In this document: one piece after another, positions 25,693 to 34,749 of the stretch | How positions within the stretch are numbered: the first letter of the stretch is position 1 | Layout: the number at the start of each line of letters is the position of its first letter | DNA from: Hyphomicrobiales bacterium | Lineage (GTDB): Bacteria; Pseudomonadota; Alphaproteobacteria; Rhizobiales; Rhizobiaceae | Reading direction: 5' to 3' | NCBI GenBank assembly: GCA_900472175.1 | Contig: UCHD01000023.1 | Location: 1 to 64,000, forward strand | DNA: 64,000 nt | The notes under the pieces: model-generated | What the model was told of the DNA's origin: nothing | The model's database searches: none | What the model saw: the letters and a program-made list of their open reading frames with translations, nothing else | Translations under genes and position numbers: made by a program

Positions 25693-26859
25693 ATGCGACC
25701 TTTTATCCGATACTTATTCCTGTCAGGTGCCGCATCGTCCATCCTGGTGTTGTCGTCCTGCACCGGTTTGCCAAGTTCCGGACCAAGTGCTGGAACCATT
25801 GAATCCGGTGCCAAGGCTGCAGAAACCCCTTACGTGTTGATTCCTGTAACGCAGGCTGTTGCAGATGCGCTTTCGCGCGTGCAGGAGCGCCCTCTGTCGG
25901 CCGCATTCGGCGCGGCGCGGCGGCAAAGCTCTTCGCGCATTGGCGTCGGCGACGCTGTGACCGTGTCGATATGGGAAGCCTCGGAAAATGGACTGTTCTC
26001 GGCCGGCTCCAGCCAGCAAGGGAACGCCCAGATCCCCGTCCAGCTTGTCTCTGAGAATGGAACGATATCGGTTCCCTACGCAGGGAGCATCAAGGTTGCC
26101 GGCCAGAGCCCGGAAGACGTAAAGGTCACGATCGAGAAGGCTTTGAGCCGGATGGCTGTTGAGCCTCAGGTGCTCGTCAACGTTATCAAGAATAACTCGA
26201 ACACTGTTACCATCACCGGTGAGGTCGCGGCAAGCGGGCGTATTCCGCTTACGCCCGGTGGCGAACGCCTGCTCGATGTCATCGCGACGGCCGGTGGTCC
26301 GCGGATGGAATTGCATCAATTGGCCGTGCAGATCACGCGGGGCATGAAAACCGAAACCATTCCGATGGAACAGTTGATTTCGGACCCACGCGAGAACATC
26401 TACGTCCAATCTAACGACATCGTCACACTCATCAGGCAGCCTCGGAGCTTTACTGTTTTTGGCGCGTCGATGGCCAATGCTTCCCTGCAGTTTGATGAAT
26501 CGCAATTATACCTCAACCAGGGGTTGGCCAAGGTGGGTGGCCTCAATGACGAAAGAGCAAACGCCAAGGGCGTTTTCGTCTATCGTCAGGAACCACTAGA
26601 ACGCGTTCGCGCTTTCGCGCCGAATGCGCGTTCCATGCATGCTGATGGCACGGTCAACGTGATCTATCAGGTGGATTTGAAGGACCCCAGCGGCTTCTTC
26701 GTGCTGAAGAACTTCAAAATCAAAAACCGCGACCTGATCTACATTGCCAATTCGTCGCTCGCCGAAGTCAGGAAATTCTCGACACTCGTCAGCTCGACTG
26801 TGGCGCCAATTGCTCAAGGGACGTCGTTTGCGGCCAATATCAATGATTTGAAGAATTAG
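25693..26859 (+). CDS. Polysaccharide export outer-membrane lipoprotein (Wza/KpsD-type)
   Basis: A 388-aa outer-membrane polysaccharide export protein. A lipoprotein signal ends in LSSC (Cys23). The Poly_export domain covers about 75-165 (RIGVGDAVTVSIWEA), followed by two SLBB-type beta-grasp units (about 170-260 and 265-370; VTITGEV..GRIPL and FTVFGASM). The family forms the periplasm-spanning channel through which capsule or K-antigen leaves. Its position next to rkpA suggests the role of rkpU in Sinorhizobium, but several paralogues exist in rhizobia, so I leave the symbol open. No polymerase or Wzc-like partner is encoded directly downstream. Confidence 0.88.
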   Translation: MRPFIRYLFLSGAASSILVLSSCTGLPSSGPSAGTIESGAKAAETPYVLIPVTQAVADALSRVQERPLSAAFGAARRQSSSRIGVGDAVTVSIWEASENGLFSAGSSQQGNAQIPVQLVSENGTISVPYAGSIKVAGQSPEDVKVTIEKALSRMAVEPQVLVNVIKNNSNTVTITGEVAASGRIPLTPGGERLLDVIATAGGPRMELHQLAVQITRGMKTETIPMEQLISDPRENIYVQSNDIVTLIRQPRSFTVFGASMANASLQFDESQLYLNQGLAKVGGLNDERANAKGVFVYRQEPLERVRAFAPNARSMHADGTVNVIYQVDLKDPSGFFVLKNFKIKNRDLIYIANSSLAEVRKFSTLVSSTVAPIAQGTSFAANINDLKN

Positions 26860-27227
26860 GCTCGGTAGCCCTGAAGCAATCTGATATCGAAAGATTGCGG
26901 TAACAAGGGTTATGGAGAAGAAGTGATGTGCGATGCGATACGTAGCGAATCACACGCCACATATACGGTTTTGTGCGAGAATATTATTCTTTAGGCGCGC
27001 ATCCCCCAAGTACGTGCCTGATGGCGGTATCGGTTTACCGAATGCCTGCTGATCGCAACATCCATGCTTGCGGCCGGAAGGTGGAATAGGCCTCATCAAG
27101 GCGTCTCACCCCAAGTCGTAAGCACTACCGCGACGCGGATACGCGCTGCGGCCAAGCCCCAGAATTTGCCATGGTAAAAGTGACCATGACGCCTTTATTC
27201 CGCCGGCCGATAACCGGCTTATGCGGC
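26860..27227. other. Non-coding stretch after the export lipoprotein
   Basis: 368 bases without a convincing gene. A 22-codon frame begins at about 26925 after GGAGAAGAAGTG, but it is too short to support. GCCGG-ATAA-type half-symmetry at about 27200-27217 could be a weak terminator for the rml remnant on the minus strand. Confidence 0.5.
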
Positions 27228-27412
27228 TCAATCCTCCGCCAGCCTCAGCAGGTATTTGCCGTAAGGTGTCTTGGAATACAGTTTCCCGTACTCGACCAGT
27301 TTGTCGTGGGGAATCCAGTCGTTGAGATGGGCGCCCATCCTCGATGCAGGCCAAGTGAACGGGGAAAGCGCTTTGCCGACCTGTCCGGTTCCGCCGGCCA
27401 CTAGATTCGCAT
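27228..27412 (-). pseudogene. Collapsed rmlD-rmlA remnant (5' end of rmlD joined to 3' end of rmlA)
   Basis: On the minus strand, 16 bases after rmlC, a start with an AAGGA site encodes MRI, and after a one-base slip the peptide LVAGGTGQVGKAL, the nucleotide-binding start of dTDP-4-dehydrorhamnose reductase. Within about 20 codons the peptide changes to ACIE and, after a second slip, HLNDWIPHDKLVEYGK and KTPYGKYLLRLAED, which reads as the C-terminus of glucose-1-phosphate thymidylyltransferase. So almost all of rmlD and most of rmlA are missing, and frameshifts interrupt what is left. The order rmlC-rmlD-rmlA agrees with an ancestral rml operon. Assignments rest on motif recognition. Confidence 0.65.
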
Positions 27413-27428
27413 ACAGCGTCCTTACGTC

Positions 27429-28001
27429 TTAGATTTCGAGGAGTTCGAGTGGCTCGCCGTCATAGGCGAACGGGCTGTCAAAGGCAGAGATCAGCGGTTG
27501 TTTTTCATCCCTTGGGCTGAGAAGCGGTTCAACGTCTGCCGGTAGAGGCCAGTCGATATTGACCTGTTGATCGCTCCAGAGAATACCATGATCGTTCGCC
27601 GGCGCGTAGAAGTTCGTCACTTTGTAGGTTACTTCCGTCGATGGTTCGAGCGTTACAAACCCGTGCGCAAAACCGACTGGGATGTAGAGTTGTCGGCCGT
27701 TTTCCGCTGACAGTTCGACCCCGACCCATTTCCCATAGGTCGGCGATCCGCGGCGAACATCCACGGCGACATCGAATATCTTGCCACGGATACACCGGAC
27801 GAGCTTTGCCTGACTATAAGGAGGGGTTTGGAAGTGCAGTCCCCTCAAGGTTCCTGCGGGAACTGAAAGCGAGTGATTATCCTGCACGAATTCATCGGAA
27901 ATGCCGATGTCCGAGAATTTCTTTGTGCTGTAAACCTCGGAAAACCATCCTCGATCATCGCCGAAGCGCTTCGGATTGATCAGTATAACTTTCGGCGACA
28001 T
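27429..28001 (-). CDS. rmlC: dTDP-4-dehydrorhamnose 3,5-epimerase
   Basis: A 190-aa cupin enzyme that epimerises dTDP-4-keto-6-deoxyglucose at C3 and C5 in dTDP-L-rhamnose synthesis. Conserved parts are DDRGWFSEVY, the LRGLHFQ catalytic His/Arg segment (R53, H56), GKIFDVAVDVRRGSPTYGKW and YIPVGFAHGF. Length is normal. The ATG at 27999-28001 gives the family N-terminus; an upstream TTG at 28043 is a poorer start. The gene appears intact, although its neighbours rmlD and rmlA are reduced to a remnant and rmlB lies 1.2 kb away across a decayed stretch. Confidence 0.93.
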   Translation of the reverse strand: MSPKVILINPKRFGDDRGWFSEVYSTKKFSDIGISDEFVQDNHSLSVPAGTLRGLHFQTPPYSQAKLVRCIRGKIFDVAVDVRRGSPTYGKWVGVELSAENGRQLYIPVGFAHGFVTLEPSTEVTYKVTNFYAPANDHGILWSDQQVNIDWPLPADVEPLLSPRDEKQPLISAFDSPFAYDGEPLELLEI

Positions 28002-28464
28002 AGGTATGCCCTGTTTTGCTGGATTAAGTTTAGAACCTGTCAATGCGTGATTGCTGCGCGCATCCCTCTATGCCAGACACTCGTCTACCCGGACACACGC
28101 TTCACGGTCAGCGTCGGCCTTGTACGGGAAGCGAATACATTGGAATGAGCGGCAACGGAAGGTCAAAGGGCTGCAACATGATACACGCGAACAACCATTT
28201 TGTTGTTCTTGATGGTGATGATGCCGGCCATGATCTGGCTACCCGATCATCGTCGATTTAGCCGACCGGGATAGAGTTCTGGGGCGTGTAGCAACTGTTT
28301 GCTTGCATAGGCAGGATCGGTTTCCAGCCCTCCTCACGCGTCCCATACTTCTCGATGATAAGGGGCGCGGGCATTTTTATGGGTGGATGCCGGTCAGCTT
28401 ACATAAGCTTTCGGTTCAGCCACATCTACCTGCCCCCGCAAAGGGAGCGTGGCCAATTACTCGC
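28002..28464. other. Decayed sequence between rmlC and the glycosyltransferase remnant
   Basis: No intact gene. Short plus-strand frames around 28303-28464 give protein-like stretches (for example FPALLTRPILLDDKGRGHFYGW) that run into the glycosyltransferase remnant and may belong to the same dead gene or a neighbour. The rest looks like non-coding sequence with many stops. Confidence 0.4.
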
Positions 28465-29040
28465 GTCCGCCGGATATTCTACGTCAGATTGGCAGCACTT
28501 GTTGCACGAAATGCACCGCTTGCAGCGTTGCGTGCGCTACGGCTGCTTGTCGTCGGTAACGTCAAGGGCTTCGAATACCGCTTCGCCCGGTTTGCGACGC
28601 TCTCAACGCGCCGTCCTATGCGGAGTGGATGAAGGCAATGGCGGAGACAGCGCCCTCTGGTTCGCCGGTTCCGTCGGCGCGCGACGTAGGACCGCCTGTC
28701 TTTGTCACGACTGTCGGAGCCGATGCTTCGCAAGCCGCGTCAACGCGCCGGTCTGTCGAACAGCAAACCTATCCAGGCGTCCGCGAGATTCCGGTCGAAG
28801 ATGGGTCTACATGGGGGATGAAAACGAAGGAGCCGGCCTATTGGATGCGGCTGCCCGCCGGTATGCTCCTTGAAAAAACGGCCATCGAACATCTGATGCA
28901 GCCTCTCATCGCTGATCCGTTTCTTGCGGCCGCCTAGTGTGACGAAGACCGGATCGATGCATGCGGGAAGTGTTTCCAGCCGTTCTACAATCGGAACCTG
29001 TCGCTGACTGCAGCCGATTGGACGCTCAGCGCTGCGCCGG
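28465..29040 (+). pseudogene. Decayed family-2 glycosyltransferase
   Basis: Plus-strand frames join into a glycosyltransferase-like protein only if mutations are repaired. ALVARNAPLAALRALRLLV..FEYRFARF is followed, after a shift near 28602, by DALNAPSYAEWMKAMAE, VFVTTVGADASQAASTRRSV, EQQTYPGVREIPVEDG, YWMRLPAGMLLEKTAIEHLM and DPFLAAA. A TAG at 28935 then stands where the conserved Tyr of YCDEDRID should be, and CDEDRIDACGK..FQPFYNRNL continues in frame beyond it. The CDED segment is the acidic motif of GT-A O-antigen transferases. At least one frameshift and one nonsense mutation make it non-functional. Confidence 0.6.
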
Positions 29041-29111
29041 TCAATCTCTCCGCGAGAGTACCAAGCCTGCAGTCATCGTCCTCGAACAAGGCGGCGGGTT
29101 GACGCCCATAT

Positions 29112-29140
29112 AAGGGCCGGTGGACACGTTACCGGCCCTT
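29112..29140. terminator. Terminator-like inverted repeat downstream of rmlB
   Basis: AAGGGCCGGT and ACCGGCCCTT form a perfect 10-bp stem around a 9-base loop, 39 bases past the rmlB stop. There is no clear T-run on either strand, so it is a terminator-like hairpin rather than a textbook intrinsic terminator. Confidence 0.55.
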
Positions 29141-29179
29141 GGAATACAACAGTGAGAGCTCGCTGTAGAGCGACCTATC

Positions 29180-30235
29180 TTATGTGTTGGACTTCAAGAG
29201 GCCGAGGCGGCTGCCATCGTAGCCCTTGCGCAAAGGTCCCCACCACCATTCGTTTTCGAGATACCATTTCACGGTCTTTTCGATGCCCGTATCGAAGTTT
29301 TCCTGCGCTTTCCAGCCGAGTTCGTTTTCAAGCTTCGTCGCATCGATGGCATAGCGCGCATCATGTCCCGGACGATCCTGTACGTAGGTAATCAGGTTCT
29401 CGTGCGGACGGCCTGAAGTGTGCAGTTCGTTCATCAACGTGCAGATGCGCTTGACCACGTCGATGTTGCGGCGCTCGTTGCGTCCGCCGACATTGTACGT
29501 CTCGCCTATACGGCCGCGCTGGGCAATGATATCCAGCGCGCGCGCATGGTCCTCGACGAACAGCCAGTCGCGGATATTGGCACCGGTACCGTAAACCGGG
29601 AGCGGCTTGCTTTCGAGGGCGCTGATGATGATCAGTGGAATAAGTTTTTCGGGAAAATGGAACGGGCCGTAATTGTTCGAGCAGTTCGATACCACGATCG
29701 GCATGCCATAGGTGCGTGTCCAGGCTTTGGCCAAATGGTCGGACGCAGCCTTGGAGGCAGAATAGGGCGAACTCGGGTCGTAAGGCGTGGTTTCCTCAAA
29801 AAGTCCGATGTCTCCGAGCGAGCCGTAAACCTCGTCCGTCGATACATGCAGGAAGCGAAAGGCTGCTTTTTCAGCCACCGGGAGCGATTGCCAGTAGGCA
29901 CGGGCGCATTCCAGCATGGTGAACGTACCAAGCACATTGGTTTCGACGAAATCGCGGGCGCCGGTGATCGAGCGATCGACATGGCTTTCCGCTGCAAGAT
30001 GCATGATACGGCCTGGCTTGAAGCTCGCAATCGCTTCGGAAATGGCCCGCCCATCGCAAATATCCGCCTTGAGGAACCTGTAACGCGGATTTTCCTCTAC
30101 CGCCTTCAGCGAAGTCAGCGTTCCCGCGTAGGTCAATTTGTCGATGTTGAGGACCTCATATCCCTTTTCGAGAATGAGGTAACGGACGACAGCAGACCCG
30201 ATGAAGCCTGCACCACCAGTCACCAATACACGCAT
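29180..30235 (-). CDS. rmlB: dTDP-glucose 4,6-dehydratase
   Basis: A 351-aa extended SDR that turns dTDP-glucose into dTDP-4-keto-6-deoxyglucose. The Rossmann motif TGGAGFIG is at 6-13, the catalytic TDE triad at 133-135 and YxxxK at 158-162 (YSASK), and [12 protein letters not shown] lies in the C-terminal half. The ATG at 30235 has GGAG upstream and gives the family N-terminus. With rmlC it is one of two intact members of a broken rml set; dTDP-rhamnose would need rmlA and rmlD elsewhere. It may instead supply the 4-keto intermediate to another pathway. Confidence 0.94.
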   Translation of the reverse strand: MRVLVTGGAGFIGSAVVRYLILEKGYEVLNIDKLTYAGTLTSLKAVEENPRYRFLKADICDGRAISEAIASFKPGRIMHLAAESHVDRSITGARDFVETNVLGTFTMLECARAYWQSLPVAEKAAFRFLHVSTDEVYGSLGDIGLFEETTPYDPSSPYSASKAASDHLAKAWTRTYGMPIVVSNCSNNYGPFHFPEKLIPLIIISALESKPLPVYGTGANIRDWLFVEDHARALDIIAQRGRIGETYNVGGRNERRNIDVVKRICTLMNELHTSGRPHENLITYVQDRPGHDARYAIDATKLENELGWKAQENFDTGIEKTVKWYLENEWWWGPLRKGYDGSRLGLLKSNT

Positions 30236-30502
30236 GGGCAATTCTCCACTTGCTTCCGTCAGCAACGGACAATGATTCGATATCAAGCACAGTGATATTC
30301 GTCAGGTGACTGTCCTGCAATATTGCCGTAGCCGGAGAGCCGGAGGTTCCTGCAACTTTAAGCACGAGTGCCTTGTCCGCAACCGAGCAGTTCGAACTGC
30401 GCCCGCTTTGACACATGCACGGGTGCATTCTATTGCAAAGACAACGACGAGCGAACTGCTGATATCAGCCACTGGCAATGAACGAGGCAAGGGCCTGCAA
30501 TA

Positions 30503-31582
30503 ATGCGTGACAACTGGTTGAGACGGATCTTTGCGCAGGCTTTGCCGACGCCGCAGCTTCGTGTCGGTGCGACCGGCCGTCCCCGCAAGCCTGTTCGCCG
30601 CGTTTTCCTCCTTGGACGTCATCCGAACCCCACATCCGACTACTATTTTGCCGCTCGCCTTGCAGCCCTTGGGATGCCTCCACACCAAATGGTGGATATC
30701 GGCTGCCGTGATTTCAGCAGTCTCGACGCGGATGGTGCCTTCATCGTTGTCTGTCGGTACGCTTCCACCGCCGCCTTGAAATGGATCGAGCAGGAGAGTT
30801 CAAAGCTTGCCGGAGTCGGGCTGTTTCTGGACGATGATATTCCCGGCATCATAACCGGCCGGGAAGCAGCCATCGGCTACAGATTGACCCTGTTCTGGTT
30901 GGGACTTATGCCGTTGCCGCGACTCAATCGGCATCTCGATATTGTATGGGCCTCGACGCCGAGGCTCGCTGAGCGCCTCCAGAGCGCGAATGCCCGCGTT
31001 CTGCCGCCTGCTCCCCCTGCAAGCCTGTGGAGCGTTCCGCACCAGAACAATTCCAGCCCGGAGCGTGAATTGCTGATCGCCTATCACGCAACGACTGTTC
31101 ATGTGGATGAGCATCGCTTCCTTCAGCCGATGATCCAGGAAGTCCTGGCCTCCCGGCCAAACGTGCGGTTCGAGGTTTTCGCCGGCAAGGCTACCGCGCA
31201 TCTTTGGCAGGGGATGGAACGTGTGCTGCTTCGTCAGCAGGTGTCTTGGTCTGCGTATCTTGCTGAAGCCTTGACGCGGCGGATTGACATCATGCTGGTG
31301 CCACTCGGCTCCTCAAGCGTGAATGATTGCCGTTCTGCAACCAAAAGGATAGATGTGGCGCGGGCAGGCGCAGCGGGAGTATTTTCCGTCTCTGAAGCCT
31401 ATGGATCTGCAGACGATAGCGGCGAGATCAGACTCCCACCCGATGCAGCAGTGTGGCGCAATACGCTTTTGACGCTGATCGATGAACCGGAAAAGAGGCG
31501 CGCGGCAGCGCAAGCAACGGCGCATATTGTGGGGCGTATGTCTCTGCAAGCCGAGGCGGGGCTCGCATTCAATCCATCGTAG
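30503..31582 (+). CDS. Glycosyltransferase-like protein of unknown specificity
   Basis: A 359-aa soluble protein without signal peptide. I recognise a glycosyltransferase-like (GT-B) architecture only loosely: an N-terminal half with VDIGCRDFSSL and FLDDDIPGIITGREAAIGY, a linker with IVWASTPRLAERL, and a C-terminal half with ELLIAYHATTVHVDEHRFLQPMI and VPLGSSSVNDCRSATKRIDVARAG, similar to the donor-binding part of such enzymes. The ASTPRLAERL segment also occurs in family-1/4-like transferases. It converges on the KpsC-like gene, and its neighbourhood is capsule related, so a transferase acting on surface polysaccharide is inferred. It has no visible operon partner. Confidence 0.6.
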   Translation: MRDNWLRRIFAQALPTPQLRVGATGRPRKPVRRVFLLGRHPNPTSDYYFAARLAALGMPPHQMVDIGCRDFSSLDADGAFIVVCRYASTAALKWIEQESSKLAGVGLFLDDDIPGIITGREAAIGYRLTLFWLGLMPLPRLNRHLDIVWASTPRLAERLQSANARVLPPAPPASLWSVPHQNNSSPERELLIAYHATTVHVDEHRFLQPMIQEVLASRPNVRFEVFAGKATAHLWQGMERVLLRQQVSWSAYLAEALTRRIDIMLVPLGSSSVNDCRSATKRIDVARAGAAGVFSVSEAYGSADDSGEIRLPPDAAVWRNTLLTLIDEPEKRRAAAQATAHIVGRMSLQAEAGLAFNPS

Positions 31583-31611
31583 GGAGAGCCGTTTGCAGGG
31601 CGGCTTGTCTG

Positions 31612-32745
31612 TTACCGGGATGCCAGCTCCTCGACAAGCAGATCAATGGCCTGCAAGACGTGGATCGGTTGCCACGTCGCCGGATCTCTATAGGATGGGT
31701 AGACTGAGAAGACCACTTCAACAAGCTCGTCGATAGTTGGCCGTGCCGTGCGTCTTTGAGCAATGGCCGCCTTTGCTGCCTGGCTGACAGTGTCCTGCGT
31801 GAGCCCCCATCCGGCATAAAACGGTACCGCATAACAGCGCACCGGCAAGCCCCGCAGCAATGCGTCCAGCCCGAACTGGCTTGAGACTGTCCAGACCTCG
31901 TCCACGACGTCGAGGATGGAGGCCACAGAGACCTGATCATCGACGAAGATGACGCCCGGCGTTCTGGCGGCGAGTTCCGTCAGGTAGCCTTTGCGATAGC
32001 CGGCCATGACGTCGGGATGGGTCCGCACCAGGCATTGGCCGTCGCTTGCAACCGCATCAAGCAGCATCTGCTCGAAGGACGCAGCACTTCCAAGCGCCCG
32101 CCCAACCGAGACGTCGCCGACTACCTGATCGACGAGCAGCAGCCGTCGTCGTGTGGTGGTGTCTATTTTCGGTGCTTTATGCGGCAGATGATTGTATTTC
32201 GAGAGTTTGTGCTCGACCAGACGCTGGCGGATCGTTTCGCCGCAAGCCGGATCTCGCTTACGCGTGGGATCGCCAATCAGGAATTCCAGGCGGGAGGCGA
32301 TGCCCGCGTCGACCGGCAAGCCAAGATCGTCGGCGATGATCGACAGCGGGGTAGATCCACTTTTACCCAGTCCAACGGAGCGCAAGAAACCGTCTTCCAG
32401 GTTCCAGTGTGGCAGGCCGCGCAAGCAGGCAATCACTATTGCCGTCTTGGCCGGGAGGCGTCCGCCCCAGGACACGATGCCCTTGATCCCTGGCGAAAGC
32501 GTCGTACTCATTTCGGCCAGCTCGAAATGATGATGCAACCAAGGAAACGCCTGGCGAACGAAAAATGTCGCGCCGAGCGGCATCCCGGCGGGAGGGAACC
32601 ATTTTTTTTCCGGAATTGGAGGAAGCTCCACTCGGGTATCGCCTCTCAAATTGGTTATTTTCCCGTGCATGAAGGGATCAAGATGGCCATCTACAAGAAC
32701 TGTTGCGCCGAAGTCCAGATCAATCAGAGAGGTGAAACTGTTCAA
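31612..32745 (-). CDS. KpsC-like capsule polysaccharide protein, single transferase domain
   Basis: A 377-aa protein of the KpsC/KpsS capsule family. The core begins at about residue 89 with IVSWGGRLPAKTA and includes LEDGFLRSVGLG, LSIIADDLGLPVDA, RTHPDV at about 265 and the C-terminal VSSQFGLDALLRGLPVRCYAVPFYAGWG. KpsC of Escherichia coli has two such units in tandem with different beta-Kdo transferase activities; here there is one, so it should perform only one of those reactions, perhaps alternating with RkpJ. The first 85 residues are poorly defined and the TTG start at 32745 has no good ribosome site; the ATG at 32670 is an alternative. Confidence 0.8.
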   Translation of the reverse strand: MNSFTSLIDLDFGATVLVDGHLDPFMHGKITNLRGDTRVELPPIPEKKWFPPAGMPLGATFFVRQAFPWLHHHFELAEMSTTLSPGIKGIVSWGGRLPAKTAIVIACLRGLPHWNLEDGFLRSVGLGKSGSTPLSIIADDLGLPVDAGIASRLEFLIGDPTRKRDPACGETIRQRLVEHKLSKYNHLPHKAPKIDTTTRRRLLLVDQVVGDVSVGRALGSAASFEQMLLDAVASDGQCLVRTHPDVMAGYRKGYLTELAARTPGVIFVDDQVSVASILDVVDEVWTVSSQFGLDALLRGLPVRCYAVPFYAGWGLTQDTVSQAAKAAIAQRRTARPTIDELVEVVFSVYPSYRDPATWQPIHVLQAIDLLVEELASR

Positions 32746-32881
32746 GATTATTCAGCGCTGGGGGCCGGGAAGATCCTGGTCTGCTTGGCATAAGCGCGTA
32801 ATAACACGTACGTTTCCGGCGCGTTTAGAAACGCGCAGACCGCCGGGTGTGAAGCTGTGATCGGACTGTGGATAGCCCTGC

Positions 32882-33640
32882 TTAGAAAGATAGATCCAGC
32901 ACGCGGTCTTCGAACAGGCGGTTGCGGGAGCCTTCGAGGTGGAGGCGCATGGCCTTCTGCGCATCGTCTGCGCGGCCATCGGCGATCGCCTGATAAATGG
33001 CGTTATGCTCGTCGAATACTTTTTCCAGCCCAAGCCGCGGCCCCATCAGCGACAGGCCGTGCAGATGCATGCCGACGGCGATATGCGGTTTCAGTGCTTC
33101 GATGGAGGCCGTATAATAATGATTGTTGGCGGCTTCGGTGACGCAGCGATGGAACACGAAGTCGGCGTCGGTGCGGTGCAGCTGGTGGCTGGTCGCCTCG
33201 CGCAGGTCGGCAAGGGCGGCGGCGATCTTCTGGATGGCGGCTTCGTCGCGCCGCTGGGCGGCAAAGAAGGCGGCGACCGGCTCGATCGTCAGGCGGAACT
33301 CGTAGCAGCGTTGGATATCGGCGATGGTCTTGACCGGTGAATAGGCAAGATGGGTGGCAGGCGAGGCCTGCGCACTGACGAAGGTGCCGGCGCCCTGCCG
33401 GGAGTAGACCATGCCTTCCTCGCGCAGACGCCCCAGTGCATCGCGCACGATCGGGCGGGAAACGCCCATGATCGAAGCCAGTTCATGCTCGCCCGGCAGG
33501 CGGGAATCCGGCGGGTAGTTGCCGGAGCGGATGCGTTCGCGCAGCTGATCGAAGACGCGGTCGACCAGCCGCACGGATTTGACGCGCTCCGGTTTGGCGT
33601 TCGGGCCGGGCTCTTCGATTGCGGGGGCATCCTGCGCCAT
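32882..33640 (-). CDS. FadR-subfamily GntR transcriptional regulator
   Basis: A 252-aa regulator. A winged helix at about residues 22-90 (RLVDRVFDQLRERIRSGNYPPDSRLPGEHELASIMGVSR and VRDALGRLREEGMV) is followed by an FCD-type ligand domain (about 105-235) containing RLTIEPVAAFFAA, DADFVFHRCV and DEHNAIYQAIADG, whose Asp/His residues suggest a metal-bound carboxylate effector. It is the last gene of the transporter operon, 5 bases after the acid-sugar kinase; that spacing fixes the start at 33640 although the frame runs on upstream. It probably controls this cluster by sensing a sugar acid. Confidence 0.88.
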   Translation of the reverse strand: MAQDAPAIEEPGPNAKPERVKSVRLVDRVFDQLRERIRSGNYPPDSRLPGEHELASIMGVSRPIVRDALGRLREEGMVYSRQGAGTFVSAQASPATHLAYSPVKTIADIQRCYEFRLTIEPVAAFFAAQRRDEAAIQKIAAALADLREATSHQLHRTDADFVFHRCVTEAANNHYYTASIEALKPHIAVGMHLHGLSLMGPRLGLEKVFDEHNAIYQAIADGRADDAQKAMRLHLEGSRNRLFEDRVLDLSF

Positions 33641-33645
33641 TTTCT

Positions 33646-34749
33646 TCACCACGCCTGTTTTTCGATCCTTGTCAGAGGGGACGTTGTTTGACTTAGCAGA
33701 TTCTCGGGTACGAGTTTTAGCAAAGAATCGATCGTACCAAACCCCCCCGATTTGACCGCACAACGGATTGTCCGGCCGTCCACGCTTTCGATCTGAAACC
33801 ACGGGATGCCCGCTTCGATCTCACCATTGGGGATCAGCACGCTGGCGCCAAGCGCTTTCAGGATTGCAAGTGCCGTGTCGCCGCCGCCCATCATCAACAT
33901 GTCCGGCCGGGTTTTCTCAACCGCATGCCGGATACAGTCGGCAAAACGGGCAACGACCTGTTCAGGGCTTGAAGTCAGGGCGCCGGAGCAGCGTGCCACA
34001 GCCGGGAGCCCGCAGAGGTCCTCCTGCGACAGTTCCCCGGCGGGCGCGTCTGCAATGGCGGCAAGCTGCCGATGTTCGGCTAGATGTGCGATCTGCTCCG
34101 AGGTAATGGGATCGCGCGATCCGAAGGCAAACAGGGTTTTGGCAGATACTGGCAGTGCCGCGCGAACGGCAGCTGGTCGTGCCAAAGAACGGGCAAACGC
34201 ACTGCCAAGACCACGCGCGCCGACGGCGACCACGGTTGACCAGTTGGCTTGCCGAACCAGATCATCCAGATCGGCATCGGTGCCGGCGTCATAAATATCG
34301 AGCGTCAGCGCATTTGCTGGAAAGAGGCCGCGGATCGGCAGTGGCGTCTCGACGCCCCGGCCGGTCACGGCGCCGTCGATGGTAAAACGCTGCTGATCCG
34401 GAATGGCCGGCGCCACGACGATCCGGCTTCGGCAGGCAACTTCCGCAAGCGCAAGGCTTTCCGCTGCGACATTTCCCTTCAGCCGGGAATCAATCTTCTT
34501 GAACAGAATGGAGGGGGTGGCCGATCCCAGCGCGGAAACAGCCGCCTGCACCTTGCGCACCGCTTCGTCAGCCGAAAGCGCCCGTGATGCGGTGTTGATG
34601 ACGACCACATCTGGATCGCGCGCCAGCGCTTCGGCCACGGCTTCGATGTCGATCGCCACCGCCACCTTCAGGCCGGCTTCGACAAAGGGCGTTCCGGTAT
34701 CGAGCGCGCCTGTCAGGTCGTCGGCAATGATGGCGGCTTGCAGCGTCAT
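33646..34749 (-). CDS. Four-carbon acid-sugar kinase (DUF1537/OtnK family)
   Basis: A 367-aa kinase of the DUF1537 family, shown in other bacteria to phosphorylate D-threonate, L-threonate or D-erythronate at O4. N-terminal IIADDLTGALDTG, the FKKIDSRLKGN stretch and the C-terminal nucleotide-binding LMMGGGDTA are the family hallmarks; length is slightly short of the usual 400 or so. The ATG at 34749 overlaps the stop of the transporter ATPase gene (ATGA). Its pairing with PdxA2 at 44533 is the standard kinase-dehydrogenase set for D-threonate or D-erythronate breakdown to DHAP. The stereochemistry cannot be read from the sequence. Confidence 0.88.
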   Translation of the reverse strand: MTLQAAIIADDLTGALDTGTPFVEAGLKVAVAIDIEAVAEALARDPDVVVINTASRALSADEAVRKVQAAVSALGSATPSILFKKIDSRLKGNVAAESLALAEVACRSRIVVAPAIPDQQRFTIDGAVTGRGVETPLPIRGLFPANALTLDIYDAGTDADLDDLVRQANWSTVVAVGARGLGSAFARSLARPAAVRAALPVSAKTLFAFGSRDPITSEQIAHLAEHRQLAAIADAPAGELSQEDLCGLPAVARCSGALTSSPEQVVARFADCIRHAVEKTRPDMLMMGGGDTALAILKALGASVLIPNGEIEAGIPWFQIESVDGRTIRCAVKSGGFGTIDSLLKLVPENLLSQTTSPLTRIEKQAW

